A program made the translations under genes and the position numbers. The notes under the pieces are model-generated. The model did no database searches. It had not been told where the DNA came from and was given only the letters and a program-made list of their open reading frames with translations. Positions 52,238 to 61,666 of a DNA stretch of 64,000 bases are shown here, in pieces (positions within the stretch are counted from its first letter, which is position 1; every line of letters starts with the position of its first letter). The DNA comes from JAJECS01 sp965243625 (lineage in GTDB: Bacteria > Chloroflexota > UBA11872): contig CBDEVI010000002.1 in assembly GCA_965243625.1 (NCBI GenBank), positions 1,612,001 to 1,676,000 on the forward strand, in the 5' to 3' direction.

Positions 52238-52262
52238 GACCACCCCAACCAGATTCCGGTGG

Positions 52263-52284
52263 CCCACGCTGCGTGCAGCGTGGG
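52263..52284. terminator. Perfect hairpin after frdD (copy 2 of an intergenic palindrome family)
   Basis: CCCACGCTGC-GT-GCAGCGTGGG is a perfect 10-base inverted repeat with a two-base loop. There is no T-tract after it, so it may stop transcription only with help or act as an mRNA 3' end. It resembles the element at 15025-15055. The gap to 52429 holds no gene. Confidence 0.6.
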
Positions 52285-52429
52285 ACTCTCCGAGGCTGAC
52301 CGAGGTCGTCCACACCCTCCGCGCGCCGCTCCCGGAGCATCGCCTGCGCAAGCGCACTAGCCGACGCCGGTCAGTTTCGGCAACAATGCAGGCGCAGTCG
52401 CCGTCCTCGCCCCAGAATGGAGCGCTCTC

Positions 52430-53317
52430 GTGCACGCGATTTCCTACGCCGCGCCCACGACAGTCGCGGACGCGGTTTCCATCCTCGCTGAGCATGGGGC
52501 GAACGCCCGCATGCTCGCCGGTGGCACGGACCTCATCGTGCAGGTCCGTGAAAAGCTCCGCGACACCACGGTTTTCGTGGATGCCAAGCACATCCCGGAC
52601 CTGATGCAGCTGTCGGTCAATGCCGATGGCTCGGCCACGCTCGGCGCGGCCGTTCCCTGCCACCAGATCTACGGTGACGACGCCTTTGCCGGGCAGTACC
52701 CCGCGCTGGTGGACGCGTGCCAGATCATCGGCAGCACCGGGATCCAGGGGCGCGCGTCGGTGGGCGGCAATCTGTGCAACTCAGGGCCCGCGGGCGACAC
52801 GATCCCGCCGCTCATCGTGCACGGGGCCGTCGCCAACATCGCCGGCGCCAACGGTGGGCGCACCGTGGCGGTGGAGGACTTCTGCACCGGCCCGTCGCAA
52901 AACGCGCTCGGTGACGGCGAGCTGCTCGTCTCGCTGACGCTGCCCAAGCCCGCCGCGGGATCGGGATCGCACTACCTGCGGTTCATTCCCCGCAACGAGA
53001 TGGACATCGCGGAAGTGGGCGCGGGCGCATCGGTGACGCTCGACGGCGACACCATTGCCGCCGCCCGCGTCTCGATCGGGGCCGTCGCTCCGACGCCGCT
53101 GTTCGTCGCCGAGGCGGGCGAGGCGCTGATCGGGCAGACGGCCGGCGAGGCCGCCTACGAGGTCGCGGCCAACATCGCCCGCGACGCAGCGACCCCGATC
53201 AACGACATGCGCGGCACGATCGCGCATCGGAAACATCTGAGCTTCGTCCTTACCCAGCGCGCCTTGCGCGGCGCGGTAGCCCGCGCGCGTGGAATGGAGG
53301 TCGGCCATGGCCACTGA
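52430..53317 (+). CDS. Molybdenum hydroxylase FAD-binding subunit (CoxM/XdhB type)
   Basis: 295 residues from a GTG with GGAG seven bases upstream. FAD-binding patterns are A-G-G-T-D-L near residue 27 and S-V-G-G-N-L-C-N-S-G-P-A-G-D near 108. The C-terminal CO-dehydrogenase-flavoprotein domain follows. It passes electrons from the 2Fe-2S subunit to an acceptor. It overlaps the next gene by 11 bases and opens the molybdenum hydroxylase operon. Confidence 0.92.
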   Translation: MHAISYAAPTTVADAVSILAEHGANARMLAGGTDLIVQVREKLRDTTVFVDAKHIPDLMQLSVNADGSATLGAAVPCHQIYGDDAFAGQYPALVDACQIIGSTGIQGRASVGGNLCNSGPAGDTIPPLIVHGAVANIAGANGGRTVAVEDFCTGPSQNALGDGELLVSLTLPKPAAGSGSHYLRFIPRNEMDIAEVGAGASVTLDGDTIAAARVSIGAVAPTPLFVAEAGEALIGQTAGEAAYEVAANIARDAATPINDMRGTIAHRKHLSFVLTQRALRGAVARARGMEVGHGH

Positions 53318-53804
53318 GATTCTCAGCGGCAAGGTGCATGTCAACACCACGATCAACGGGGAGTCGACCGACTTCCTCGCCGAGCCGCGCGAAAGCCTGC
53401 TCGAGGTCCTGCGCGAGACCCTGGGTCTCACCGGCGCCAAAGAGGGCTGCAACGACGGGAACTGCGGCGCCTGCAACGTCATCATGGACGGGCGCCTGGT
53501 GAACTCCTGCTGCGTGCTGGCGGTCGAGGCCGGCGGCGCGGACGTCACCACGATCGAGGGCATCGCCGGCCCGTCGGGGCTGCACCCGCTGCAAGAGAAA
53601 TTCCTCGAGCATGCCGCGCTCCAATGCGGCGTCTGCACACCGGGATTCCTGGTGTCGGCCAAGGCCATGCTCGACGAAAACCCCAACCCGACGGAAGACG
53701 ACGTGCGGTGGTGGCTGGCCGGCAACCTCTGCCGCTGTACCGGGTACGACAAGATCGTGCGCGCGGTGCTGGACGCCGCCGCATCCATGCGCGGGGAGGG
53801 CTGA
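53307..53804 (+). CDS. Molybdenum hydroxylase 2Fe-2S subunit (CoxS/XdhC-like type)
   Basis: 165 residues. Plant-type cluster C-N-D-G-N-C-G-A-C with a later N-S-C-C, and the second cluster C-G-V-C-T-P-G-F and C-R-C-T-G-Y. It shuttles electrons from the Mo site to FAD. The ATG at 53307 has GGAGG six bases upstream. Confidence 0.95.
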   Translation: MATEILSGKVHVNTTINGESTDFLAEPRESLLEVLRETLGLTGAKEGCNDGNCGACNVIMDGRLVNSCCVLAVEAGGADVTTIEGIAGPSGLHPLQEKFLEHAALQCGVCTPGFLVSAKAMLDENPNPTEDDVRWWLAGNLCRCTGYDKIVRAVLDAAASMRGEG

Positions 53805-53806
53805 CG

Positions 53807-56119
53807 ATGGCTGTTGAGACGCGCGAAGAAGCCGTAACCATCAAGCACCACTCCGAGGACTACAGCGTCGTCGGAACGCGGCCGGTTCGGCACGACGGCG
53901 TGGACAAGGTCACCGGAGCGGCGCGCTACGGGGCTGATGTCAGCCAGCCGGGGCAGATCTACGGGGCCGTGACGCGCAGCCCACACGCCCACGCTCGCAT
54001 TCGGTCCATCGATACCAGCAAGGCCGAGGCGTTGCCGGGCGTGCACGCGGTGATTACCAGCGCCGACCTTGCCGATCCGGGCGAGAAGGTGACCGGCGGC
54101 GGCGAAGCCACCGCCGTCCCGCTGAAGTACAAGAGCGGCAACGTCCTGGCGCGCGGCAAGGCCCTCTATCACGGCCACGCGGTCGCCGCCGTGGCGGCGG
54201 TTGACGCGCACACGGCCGGCGAGGCCGCGGCGCTGATCGATGTCGACTACGAGGTCCTGCCGCCGGTCATGGACGTGCTCGAGGCGATGAAGCCCGGCGC
54301 CACGCTGCTGCACGACGACCTGCACACCGACATCGCGGGCGAAGCGTCCGAAGAGCCGAGCAACGTGGCCGCCAAGTTCCTCTTCGAGGAAGGCGACGTC
54401 GAGGCGGGGTTCGCCGAGGCCGCGGTGGTCGTCGAGCGCGAGTTCACCTTCGCCACGGTCCACCAGGGCTACATCGAGAACCACAACGCCCTCGCGCTCT
54501 GGCATGGCGACGGCGAGCTCACCGTGTGGTGCAGCAGCCAGGGCCACTTCACCATTCGCGCCGAGGTGGCGGACATCCTCGACGTGCCCGTTTCCAAGGT
54601 CAAGGTGATCCCCACCGAGATCGGTGGCGGGTTCGGCGGCAAGACCACCTGCTACCTGGAACCGCTGGCGGCGGCGCTCGGGCGCAAGGCGGGGCGTCCG
54701 GTCAAGATGACCATGGCTCGCGCCGACATCCTCAAGGCCACCGGACCGACGCCGGGCGGCTACGTCCGCGTCAAGATGGGCGTCGACAGCGACGGCAAGC
54801 TCACGGCTGGCGAGGCGTACATGGCGTTCGAGGCCGGCGGCTATCCCGGATCAGTTGTGGCCGCCGGCTGCATGTGCGTGTTCGCGCCCTACAACCTCGC
54901 GAACGTGAAGATCGAGGGCGACGACGTGGTCGTGAACCGGCCCAAGACCCACGCCTACCGCGCGCCGGGCGCCACGCAGGCCGAGTTCGCCAGCGAGACC
55001 GTGGTGGACGAAATCTGCGAGCAGCTCGGGATGGACGTGCTCGAATTCCGCACGTTGAACTCCGCCGAGGAAGGCACGTGGCGCGCCGGCGGTCCGGCCT
55101 ACGGTCGGATCGGTCACAAGGAGTGCGTGGAAGCCGCGCGCGACTCCGAGCACTGGAACTCGACGCTCGAGAAGCCGGCAGGCACCTACCGCGGACGCGG
55201 CGTGGCCTCGGGGTTCTGGTTCAACATCGGGTTCACGTCGTCCGCCATCGCCCGTCTGAACCCGGACGGCACGGTGACGCTGCTCGAAGGCTCGCCCGAC
55301 ATCGGCGGCACCCGCTCGTCGATCGCCATGCAGTTCGCCGAAACCCTGGGCATCGGCTTCGACGACGTCATCCCGATGGTCGTCGACACCGACTCCGTCG
55401 GCTACACCGATGTCACGGGCGGCAGTCGCGTGACCTTCGCCACCGGCTATGCCGCGCATGAAGCCGCCAACGACATGCGCCGGCAGATGATCGAAGGCAT
55501 GGCCGACGTCTGGGACGTGGCGGCGGATTCCATCACCTACGAGAACGCGACCTTCACCGCCAACGGTGAGTCGGCCACGTTCAAGGAAGCCGCGCACCTT
55601 CTCAACGAAGACACCCAGCAGATCATCGGCAAGGCCACCGTCACGCCGGAGAAAGAAGGCAACGCCTTCGCGGTGCACATCGCCGATGTGGAGGTCGACG
55701 TCGAGACCGGCAAGGTGACGGTCCTGCGGTACACAGCCGTCCAAGACGCCGGCGTGGCGATTTACCCGCCGTACGTCGAAGGCCAGATGCAGGGCGGCGC
55801 CGTGCAGGGCATCGGCTGGGCGTTCAACGAGGAGTACTTCTACGACGAGAACGGCCTGCTGCGGAATGCCACGCTGCTGGACTACCGCATGCCGACCACG
55901 CTCGACGTGCCGATGATCGAAACGATCATCGTGGAAGTGCCGCACCCGGGCAGCCCGTTCGGCGTTCGCGGTGTGGGCGAGGTGCCCATCGTTCCGCCGC
56001 CGGCCGCGCTGGCCATCGCCATCTACGACGCCGTCGGCATCCGCTACCGCGACCTGCCCATGTCGCCCCACCGCGTCTACGCGGAGCTGGCGGCGAGGCA
56101 GAACGGCGCTGAAGCGTAG
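53807..56119 (+). CDS. Molybdenum hydroxylase large subunit, paralogue 1
   Basis: 770 residues of the xanthine dehydrogenase/CO dehydrogenase large-subunit family: G-G-G-F-G-G-K at the cofactor, A-Y-R-A-P-G-A in the active-site loop, and G-V-G-E-V-P with the C-terminal catalytic Glu. Aerobic CO dehydrogenases have A-Y-x-C-S-F-R at that loop, so this is not a form I CO dehydrogenase. It more likely hydroxylates an aldehyde, purine or other heterocycle. GGGGAGGG precedes the ATG. Confidence 0.92.
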   Translation: MAVETREEAVTIKHHSEDYSVVGTRPVRHDGVDKVTGAARYGADVSQPGQIYGAVTRSPHAHARIRSIDTSKAEALPGVHAVITSADLADPGEKVTGGGEATAVPLKYKSGNVLARGKALYHGHAVAAVAAVDAHTAGEAAALIDVDYEVLPPVMDVLEAMKPGATLLHDDLHTDIAGEASEEPSNVAAKFLFEEGDVEAGFAEAAVVVEREFTFATVHQGYIENHNALALWHGDGELTVWCSSQGHFTIRAEVADILDVPVSKVKVIPTEIGGGFGGKTTCYLEPLAAALGRKAGRPVKMTMARADILKATGPTPGGYVRVKMGVDSDGKLTAGEAYMAFEAGGYPGSVVAAGCMCVFAPYNLANVKIEGDDVVVNRPKTHAYRAPGATQAEFASETVVDEICEQLGMDVLEFRTLNSAEEGTWRAGGPAYGRIGHKECVEAARDSEHWNSTLEKPAGTYRGRGVASGFWFNIGFTSSAIARLNPDGTVTLLEGSPDIGGTRSSIAMQFAETLGIGFDDVIPMVVDTDSVGYTDVTGGSRVTFATGYAAHEAANDMRRQMIEGMADVWDVAADSITYENATFTANGESATFKEAAHLLNEDTQQIIGKATVTPEKEGNAFAVHIADVEVDVETGKVTVLRYTAVQDAGVAIYPPYVEGQMQGGAVQGIGWAFNEEYFYDENGLLRNATLLDYRMPTTLDVPMIETIIVEVPHPGSPFGVRGVGEVPIVPPPAALAIAIYDAVGIRYRDLPMSPHRVYAELAARQNGAEA

Positions 56120-56188
56120 TCCCCAACCGCGGCGCGGCGGCAGCGACTGTCGCGCCGCGGGGACCACGCGAACCGGCGGGGCGTAGCC

Positions 56189-56530
56189 GTGGCGAGGGTG
56201 CATATCCCCACGCCGCTGCGCGAGTTCACCGACGGCCAGATCAAGGTCGACGTCGAGGGCGCCACCGTGCGCGTGGTCGTCGAGAACCTGGAAGCCCGCT
56301 TTCCGGGGCTCAAGAATCGCCTGGTGCAGCAGGGCGACCTGCGGCCCGGACTTGCCATTTTCGTGGACGGGGCCAACAGCCGTCGCGGCCTCCGCACCAA
56401 GTTGCGCGAGGACAGCGAGCTGTTTTTCCTGGAATCCATCGGCGGAGGCTCTGGCAACCGACGGGAAATCCAGCACAATTGGTCAGGGCAACATCACGTG
56501 CGACCGGACGCCGGCATCGCACGCGCCTAG
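56189..56530 (+). CDS. MoaD/ThiS-like ubiquitin-fold protein with C-terminal extension
   Basis: 113 residues from a GTG. I-P-T-P-L-R-E-F-T-D-G near the start and R-P-G-L-A-I-F-V-D-G in the middle place it with MoaD-like carriers. The conserved end S-I-G-G-G falls at residues 83-87, but 26 more residues follow before the stop. A sulfur carrier needs a terminal Gly, so this form would need cleavage, or it serves as a non-carrier partner. It lies between the two large-subunit genes, 12 bases before the second. Confidence 0.8.
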   Translation: MARVHIPTPLREFTDGQIKVDVEGATVRVVVENLEARFPGLKNRLVQQGDLRPGLAIFVDGANSRRGLRTKLREDSELFFLESIGGGSGNRREIQHNWSGQHHVRPDAGIARA

Positions 56531-56542
56531 GAGGACGCCTGC

Positions 56543-58813
56543 ATGGCGGAAACGAACGGCAACTACAACGTCATAGGCACTCGACCCGTCCGGCACGACG
56601 GGGTCGACAAGGTCACCGGACGCGCGATCTACGGGGTCGACGCGCACATGCCGGGCATGCTGTGGGGTCAGGTGCTGCGCAGTCCGCACGCCCACGCGCG
56701 GATCCTCTCGATCGATACCTCACGCGCCGAGGCGCTGGAGGGCGTTCACGCCGTCATGACCGCGGCCGACATCCCCGATCCAGGGGCCGGCGTCGCCGAA
56801 GCCAACGAGTCGGGTCTCCAGAGCAAGCGCTACAAGAGCGCCAGCCTCATGGCCCGCGACAAGGTGCTGTTCGAGGGACACCCGATCGCCGCGGTGGCCG
56901 CGACCAACAAGCACGTCGCCCAGGAAGCCCTGGAGCTGATCGACGTCGAGTACGAGCTGTTGCCCGTGGTGCTCGACGTCCGCGAGGCCATGAAGTCCGA
57001 CGCGCCGCTGCTGCTGGACGACCTCCACATGGACACCGGCGGTGAGCTGGCCGACGAACCGAGCAACGTCGCCTCGCGCACGATCCACGAGGAAGGCGAC
57101 ATCGAGGCGGGATTCGCCGCCGCCGACCGCGTGTTCGAGGGCGAATACACCATGTCGATGGTGCACCAGGGCTATATCGAGCCGCACAACGCCCTGGCTT
57201 ACTGGAGCGCCGACGGTCACCTGCGCGTCGAGTGCAGCTCGCAAGGGCAGTTCGGCATTCGCAGCGAGCTTGCCGACCACCTGCAATGGCCCATCTCGAA
57301 GATCAACGTGTTTCCGTCGGAGATCGGCGGCGGGTTCGGAGGCAAGACCACCATCTACCTCGAGCCGCTGGCGGCGGTGCTGTCCCGCAAGTCGGGACGC
57401 CCCGTCAAGCTCACCATGAGCCGTTCCGACATCCTGCGCGCCACCGGACCGGCGCCCGGCGGATACGCCTGGGTCAAGATCGGCATCACCAACGAGGGAC
57501 GGATCACGGCGGCGCAGGCCATGTTTGCCTTCGAGGCTGGCGGCTACCCGGGATCCGCCGTCGGTGCGGCCTGCCTGTGCGCCTTCGGGCCCTACAAGCT
57601 GACGGATTTCCGCATCGACGGCTACGACGTGGTCGTCAACATGCCCAAGTCCCACGCCTACCGCGCGCCGGGAGCGCCTCAGGGCGAGTTCGCCGTGGAC
57701 AGCCTCGTCGACGAGATTTGCGAGGAGATGGGCTTCGATCGTTTGGAATTCCGCGCCATGAACGCGTCCGAGGAAGGCGATTTGCGCGCCAACGGGACGC
57801 GGTACCACTGCATCGGCAACCACGAGGTCATCGAGGCGGCGCGCACGTCGGATCACTGGCGCTCACCCATCGGGTCGGCGCCCGGACGGCGCCGAGGGCG
57901 CGGCATCGCCTCGGGCTTTTGGATGAACGGCGGCGGGATGTCAACCGCCGTGGCTCAGCTGAACGCGGATGGCACGGTGACGCTGCGTGAAGGCTCGGTG
58001 GACATCGGCGGCACCCGAACGTCGGTCGCCATGCAAGCCGCCGAGACGCTGGGGATCCCGGTCGAGGACGTCGATCCCATTGTTCCCGACACGGACAGCA
58101 TCGCCTTCACGGGTGTGACCGGCGGCAGTCGCGTTACGTTCGCCACCGGCTGGGCGGCCATCGAAGCCGCGCGCGACCTGAAGCAGCAGATGATCGACGG
58201 GCTGGCCGACCACTGGGACGTGGCCAGCGAATCCATCGCGGCCGACGAGGACGGCACGTTTCGCCAGAATGGCGAGACGGTGTCTTTCAAGGAAGCCGCC
58301 GGCATTCTCGACGGCGATGATCTGCGCTTGGTCGGCTCGGCAACGGTCGTGCCCGAAGGCTCGGGCAACACCTTCGCCATTCACATCGCGGACGTGGACG
58401 TGGACCTCGAGACCGGCAAGGTCGACGTGGTGCGCTATACGGCCATCCAGGATGCGGGAACGGCCATCTACCCGCCATACGTGGAAGGCCAGATGGAGGG
58501 CGGCGTGGCGCAGGGCATCGGGTGGGCGCTGACTGAGGAGTACGTCTACGACGACGAGGGCCACATGCGGAACGTGAGTCTGCTGGACTACCGCATGCCC
58601 ACGACTCTCGACGTGCCGATGATCGAGAGCATCATCGTCGAGGTGCCCAACCCCGGCCATCCGTACGGCGCCCGCGGCGTCGGTGAGGTTCCCATCGTGC
58701 CGCCGCTGGCGGCGATCACCAACGCGATCGCCGACGCCACCGGCGCCCGCATGCGGGACCTGCCGGCCTCACCGCCCAAGGTCCAGGCGGCCATCGCCGC
58801 GCTCGATTCATAG
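56543..58813 (+). CDS. Molybdenum hydroxylase large subunit, paralogue 2
   Basis: 756 residues, closely related to paralogue 1 over the full length: G-G-G-F-G-G-K, S-H-A-Y-R-A-P-G-A and G-V-G-E-V-P-I-V are all kept. It has AGGAGG eight bases before the ATG. The active-site neighbourhood differs (F-W-M-N-G-G-G-M against F-W-F-N-I-G-F-T), hinting at a different substrate. Only one set of FAD and Fe-S subunits is encoded, so the two large subunits may share them. Confidence 0.92.
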   Translation: MAETNGNYNVIGTRPVRHDGVDKVTGRAIYGVDAHMPGMLWGQVLRSPHAHARILSIDTSRAEALEGVHAVMTAADIPDPGAGVAEANESGLQSKRYKSASLMARDKVLFEGHPIAAVAATNKHVAQEALELIDVEYELLPVVLDVREAMKSDAPLLLDDLHMDTGGELADEPSNVASRTIHEEGDIEAGFAAADRVFEGEYTMSMVHQGYIEPHNALAYWSADGHLRVECSSQGQFGIRSELADHLQWPISKINVFPSEIGGGFGGKTTIYLEPLAAVLSRKSGRPVKLTMSRSDILRATGPAPGGYAWVKIGITNEGRITAAQAMFAFEAGGYPGSAVGAACLCAFGPYKLTDFRIDGYDVVVNMPKSHAYRAPGAPQGEFAVDSLVDEICEEMGFDRLEFRAMNASEEGDLRANGTRYHCIGNHEVIEAARTSDHWRSPIGSAPGRRRGRGIASGFWMNGGGMSTAVAQLNADGTVTLREGSVDIGGTRTSVAMQAAETLGIPVEDVDPIVPDTDSIAFTGVTGGSRVTFATGWAAIEAARDLKQQMIDGLADHWDVASESIAADEDGTFRQNGETVSFKEAAGILDGDDLRLVGSATVVPEGSGNTFAIHIADVDVDLETGKVDVVRYTAIQDAGTAIYPPYVEGQMEGGVAQGIGWALTEEYVYDDEGHMRNVSLLDYRMPTTLDVPMIESIIVEVPNPGHPYGARGVGEVPIVPPLAAITNAIADATGARMRDLPASPPKVQAAIAALDS

Positions 58814-58873
58814 GGCGGCGCCATCGTCCACGTCGGACACTCGCCTAGGCCCCGAACGCGCTAGGCTGCGTCC

Positions 58874-60640
58874 GTGACGTTCTTGCGCCGGCTCCACGTC
58901 TTCCTGCGCGGCCAGCACCACCTCATGGCCGCGACGATCGTCTTCGGCATCATGTTCGCAGGCACCGGGCTGGTCGCCCCTCTGCTCGTACGCCAGATTC
59001 TCGTCTGGCATGCCGAAGGGGCCGTCGAGACCGGCGCGCTCAGCATCATCATCGCGGTGCTGGTTGGATCGTTCGTCCTGCGGGCGGCGGGACGCTACGG
59101 CTACGGCGCCATATCGCACATCGTGGCTTATCGCGCCCAGCACCTGATGCTGGTCGCGCTCTATCGCCACATCCAGACACTGCCCCACCGCTTCTTCGAG
59201 CAGCGGCGCACCGGCAATCTCATCTCGCGCGCCGTGGGAGACGTCGAGGCCGTCGAGGACTTCATCGCGCATGGCATTCCGGAGGCGACCCTCGCCGCAA
59301 CCATTCCAACCGCGATGGTCATCGCCCTGGGGATCATCAATTGGCAGCTGATGCTGATCAGCCTCATTCCCATGCCGCTGATCCTGCTGCTCACCTGGTT
59401 TGTGATGCCCCGGCTACGAGCCGAGTGGGGAGGCGTGCGTCAACGCATGGCCGAGTTGACCGGCGCGGTTGCGGAGGGCATCTCAGGGTTCGCGGTTGTG
59501 AAAGCCTTCGGCCGCGAGCCCGAGCGCCGGGCGGAAATCGACCGCGCCGGCGCCCAGTTCCGCGACACCATCGTGCGCACCCAGGCGCTCACGCTGATCC
59601 CGGTCGGCCTACTCGAAATCATCGCCGGACTCGGGCTGATCCTCATCGTGGCCGTCGGTGGCAACTGGACGCTCGAGGGCATCGTGCCCGTGGCCGACCT
59701 GTTCGTGTTCGTGGTGTACCTGGGGATGATCTACCAGCCAATCATCCAGGTGGCGGCCATCGGTGAAGACATTCAGAAGGCCATCGCCAGCACCGATCGC
59801 ATCTTTGCGCTGCTCGACGTGCGCAGCAACATCGTGGACCGTCCCAACGCCCGACCGCCCGAGAATCCTCGCTGGACGGTGCAGTTCGACCACGTGGAGT
59901 TTGCCTACGACCGCGGGGCGCCGGTGTTGCACGGCGTGGACTTCACCGTCCCGGAGGGGTCGCTCGTTGCGCTTGTCGGCCCTACCGGCGCGGGCAAGAC
60001 CACCTGCACCAGCCTGATTCCGCGCTTCTACGACATTGACGGCGGCGCCGTGCGCATCAGCGGCGTGGACGTGCGCGACCTACCGGTGGCCTGGCTGCGG
60101 TCCAACATCTCCATGGTGCTGCAGGACGTCTTCCTCTTCGAGGGCAGCATTTGGGACAACATCGCGTTCGGCCGTCCGGGCGCGAGCGACGCCGACATCC
60201 TGGCAGCCGCGCGAGCAGCCAACGTCGATGAGTTCGCCGAGCGCCTTCCCGGCGGCTACGACGCTCGCGTCGGCGAGCGCGGCGTGCGCCTGTCCGGCGG
60301 CCAGCAGCAGCGCATTTCCATCGCGCGGTCGATTCTCAAGGACGCTCCGATCCTCATCCTCGACGAAGCCACCTCGTCGGTGGACACCGAGACGGAAGGC
60401 CTGATCCAGGAATCGCTGTCGCAGCTGACGAAGGGACGCACGACCATCGTCATCGCGCACCGGCTCTCCACGGTCCGCCGCGCCGACCTCATCGTCGGTT
60501 TGGCCGACGGGACGGTGGCGGAAACGGGCTCGCATGACGAACTCCTGGACCAGGGCGGCTGGTACGCCCGCATGTACGAGATTCAGGCCGGCACGGCGCG
60601 CTGGCAGCTTGGCGAGCGCCAGGCCGTGCCGCAGGCATGA
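58874..60640 (+). CDS. ABC exporter half-transporter (fused membrane and ATPase domains)
   Basis: 588 residues from a GTG. Six helices (about 15-310), then the ATPase with Walker A G-P-T-G-A-G-K-T, signature L-S-G-G-Q-Q-Q-R and Walker B I-L-I-L-D-E-A-T. The catalytic Glu and the H-loop (I-A-H-R-L-S) are intact, so it can work as a homodimer. It is an MsbA/multidrug-like exporter with unknown substrate. No second half-transporter is adjacent. Confidence 0.93.
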   Translation: MTFLRRLHVFLRGQHHLMAATIVFGIMFAGTGLVAPLLVRQILVWHAEGAVETGALSIIIAVLVGSFVLRAAGRYGYGAISHIVAYRAQHLMLVALYRHIQTLPHRFFEQRRTGNLISRAVGDVEAVEDFIAHGIPEATLAATIPTAMVIALGIINWQLMLISLIPMPLILLLTWFVMPRLRAEWGGVRQRMAELTGAVAEGISGFAVVKAFGREPERRAEIDRAGAQFRDTIVRTQALTLIPVGLLEIIAGLGLILIVAVGGNWTLEGIVPVADLFVFVVYLGMIYQPIIQVAAIGEDIQKAIASTDRIFALLDVRSNIVDRPNARPPENPRWTVQFDHVEFAYDRGAPVLHGVDFTVPEGSLVALVGPTGAGKTTCTSLIPRFYDIDGGAVRISGVDVRDLPVAWLRSNISMVLQDVFLFEGSIWDNIAFGRPGASDADILAAARAANVDEFAERLPGGYDARVGERGVRLSGGQQQRISIARSILKDAPILILDEATSSVDTETEGLIQESLSQLTKGRTTIVIAHRLSTVRRADLIVGLADGTVAETGSHDELLDQGGWYARMYEIQAGTARWQLGERQAVPQA

Positions 60641-60677
60641 CGCAGGCGACCGCGCCTGCATTTGCGGGGAGGAATCA

Positions 60678-61436
60678 ATGAGCGATCTCTCAGGGCGCGC
60701 GGCCGTCGTCACCGGCGCGGGAACCGGGATCGGCGTGGGCATTGCCCGCCGCCTCGCCGAACACGGGGCGCGAGTGATCGTTTCGGCCTCGAGCAGCTTC
60801 GAGGGCGCCGAGCGCCTGGCGGCCGATCTGCGCCAACAGGGCGCCGACGTGCGCGCCGTGCAATCGGACTTTCGGCAGGCGGCCAACGCCGCGCAGGTCG
60901 TGGAAGCAGCGCTGGACGCGTTCGGCCAGGTCGACATCCTGGTGAACAACGCCGGACGCACCATGGTGAAGCGGTTCCACGACTGCGACGAGCAGGACTG
61001 GGACGACCTGTTCAACGTCAACATCAAGTCCATGTTCGTGACCTGCCAGGCGGCTCTGCCCGGCATGCTCGAGCGCGGATTCGGACGCATCATCAACATC
61101 AGCTCGGTGCACTCGCAGGTGCACGCGCCCGGCTACGTCATCTACTCCGCCACCAAGGGCGCTATCAACGAGTTCACCCGCAACCTCGCCATCGACATCG
61201 GGCGCGACAACATCACGGCGAACGTCATCGCTCCCGGAGCCATCCACGTCGAGCGGTACGAGCGGGACAACGTGGACGAGGCGAACATGATTCGCGGCAT
61301 CCCGTCGGCTTCCGTCGGAACACCAGCCGACATTGCCGGCGCGGCGGCCTTTCTGGCGTCCGAGGACGCGCGCTACGTCAACGGCGCGGTGCTGTTCGTC
61401 GACGGCGGCCTCACGGCGCGCATGAGCATCGAGTAG
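60678..61436 (+). CDS. Short-chain dehydrogenase/reductase (SDR)
   Basis: 252 residues. T-G-A-G-T-G-I-G cofactor loop at residue 13, N-N-A-G, catalytic Ser in N-I-S-S-V and Y-S-A-T-K. The ATG follows GGGGAGGA. It is a classical SDR of the 3-oxoacyl-ACP-reductase or glucose-dehydrogenase kind; substrate not determined. It lies 37 bases after the ABC exporter gene in the same direction. Confidence 0.9.
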   Translation: MSDLSGRAAVVTGAGTGIGVGIARRLAEHGARVIVSASSSFEGAERLAADLRQQGADVRAVQSDFRQAANAAQVVEAALDAFGQVDILVNNAGRTMVKRFHDCDEQDWDDLFNVNIKSMFVTCQAALPGMLERGFGRIINISSVHSQVHAPGYVIYSATKGAINEFTRNLAIDIGRDNITANVIAPGAIHVERYERDNVDEANMIRGIPSASVGTPADIAGAAAFLASEDARYVNGAVLFVDGGLTARMSIE

Positions 61437-61666
61437 GACTGGCCCGACGACCGCGCGTCCGGTAGAAAACGGTACATCTCCGGCGGCGGCTGTCGAGTAG
61501 CATTGGGTAGCCCCTGAAGGCTCACCCCAAGCGAGGCCCCGACGACGCCTGACACCGGCTACACACGCGATGGCTCTAGGGCCAGTATCGGTGTATCGGG
61601 TATGGCATTCAGGCATCCGGTCATCGCCGCATTGGACCGACCGCGGACGCCCGAGCAGTTGCGACC
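61437..61666. other. Intergenic control region before the pnt genes
   Basis: 230 bases without a protein-like frame. It should hold the end of the SDR transcript and the pnt promoter. I see neither a T-tailed hairpin nor a confident -35/-10 pair. Confidence 0.4.

Noticed and set aside
54851..56476. Minus-strand open frame (541 codons) over the first molybdenum hydroxylase large subunit
   Set aside because: Shadow of the large-subunit gene, which has all expected motifs.
53807..58813. Aerobic CO dehydrogenase large subunits
   Set aside because: The active-site loop reads A-Y-R-A-P-G-A, not the A-Y-x-C-S-F-R of form I CO dehydrogenase.
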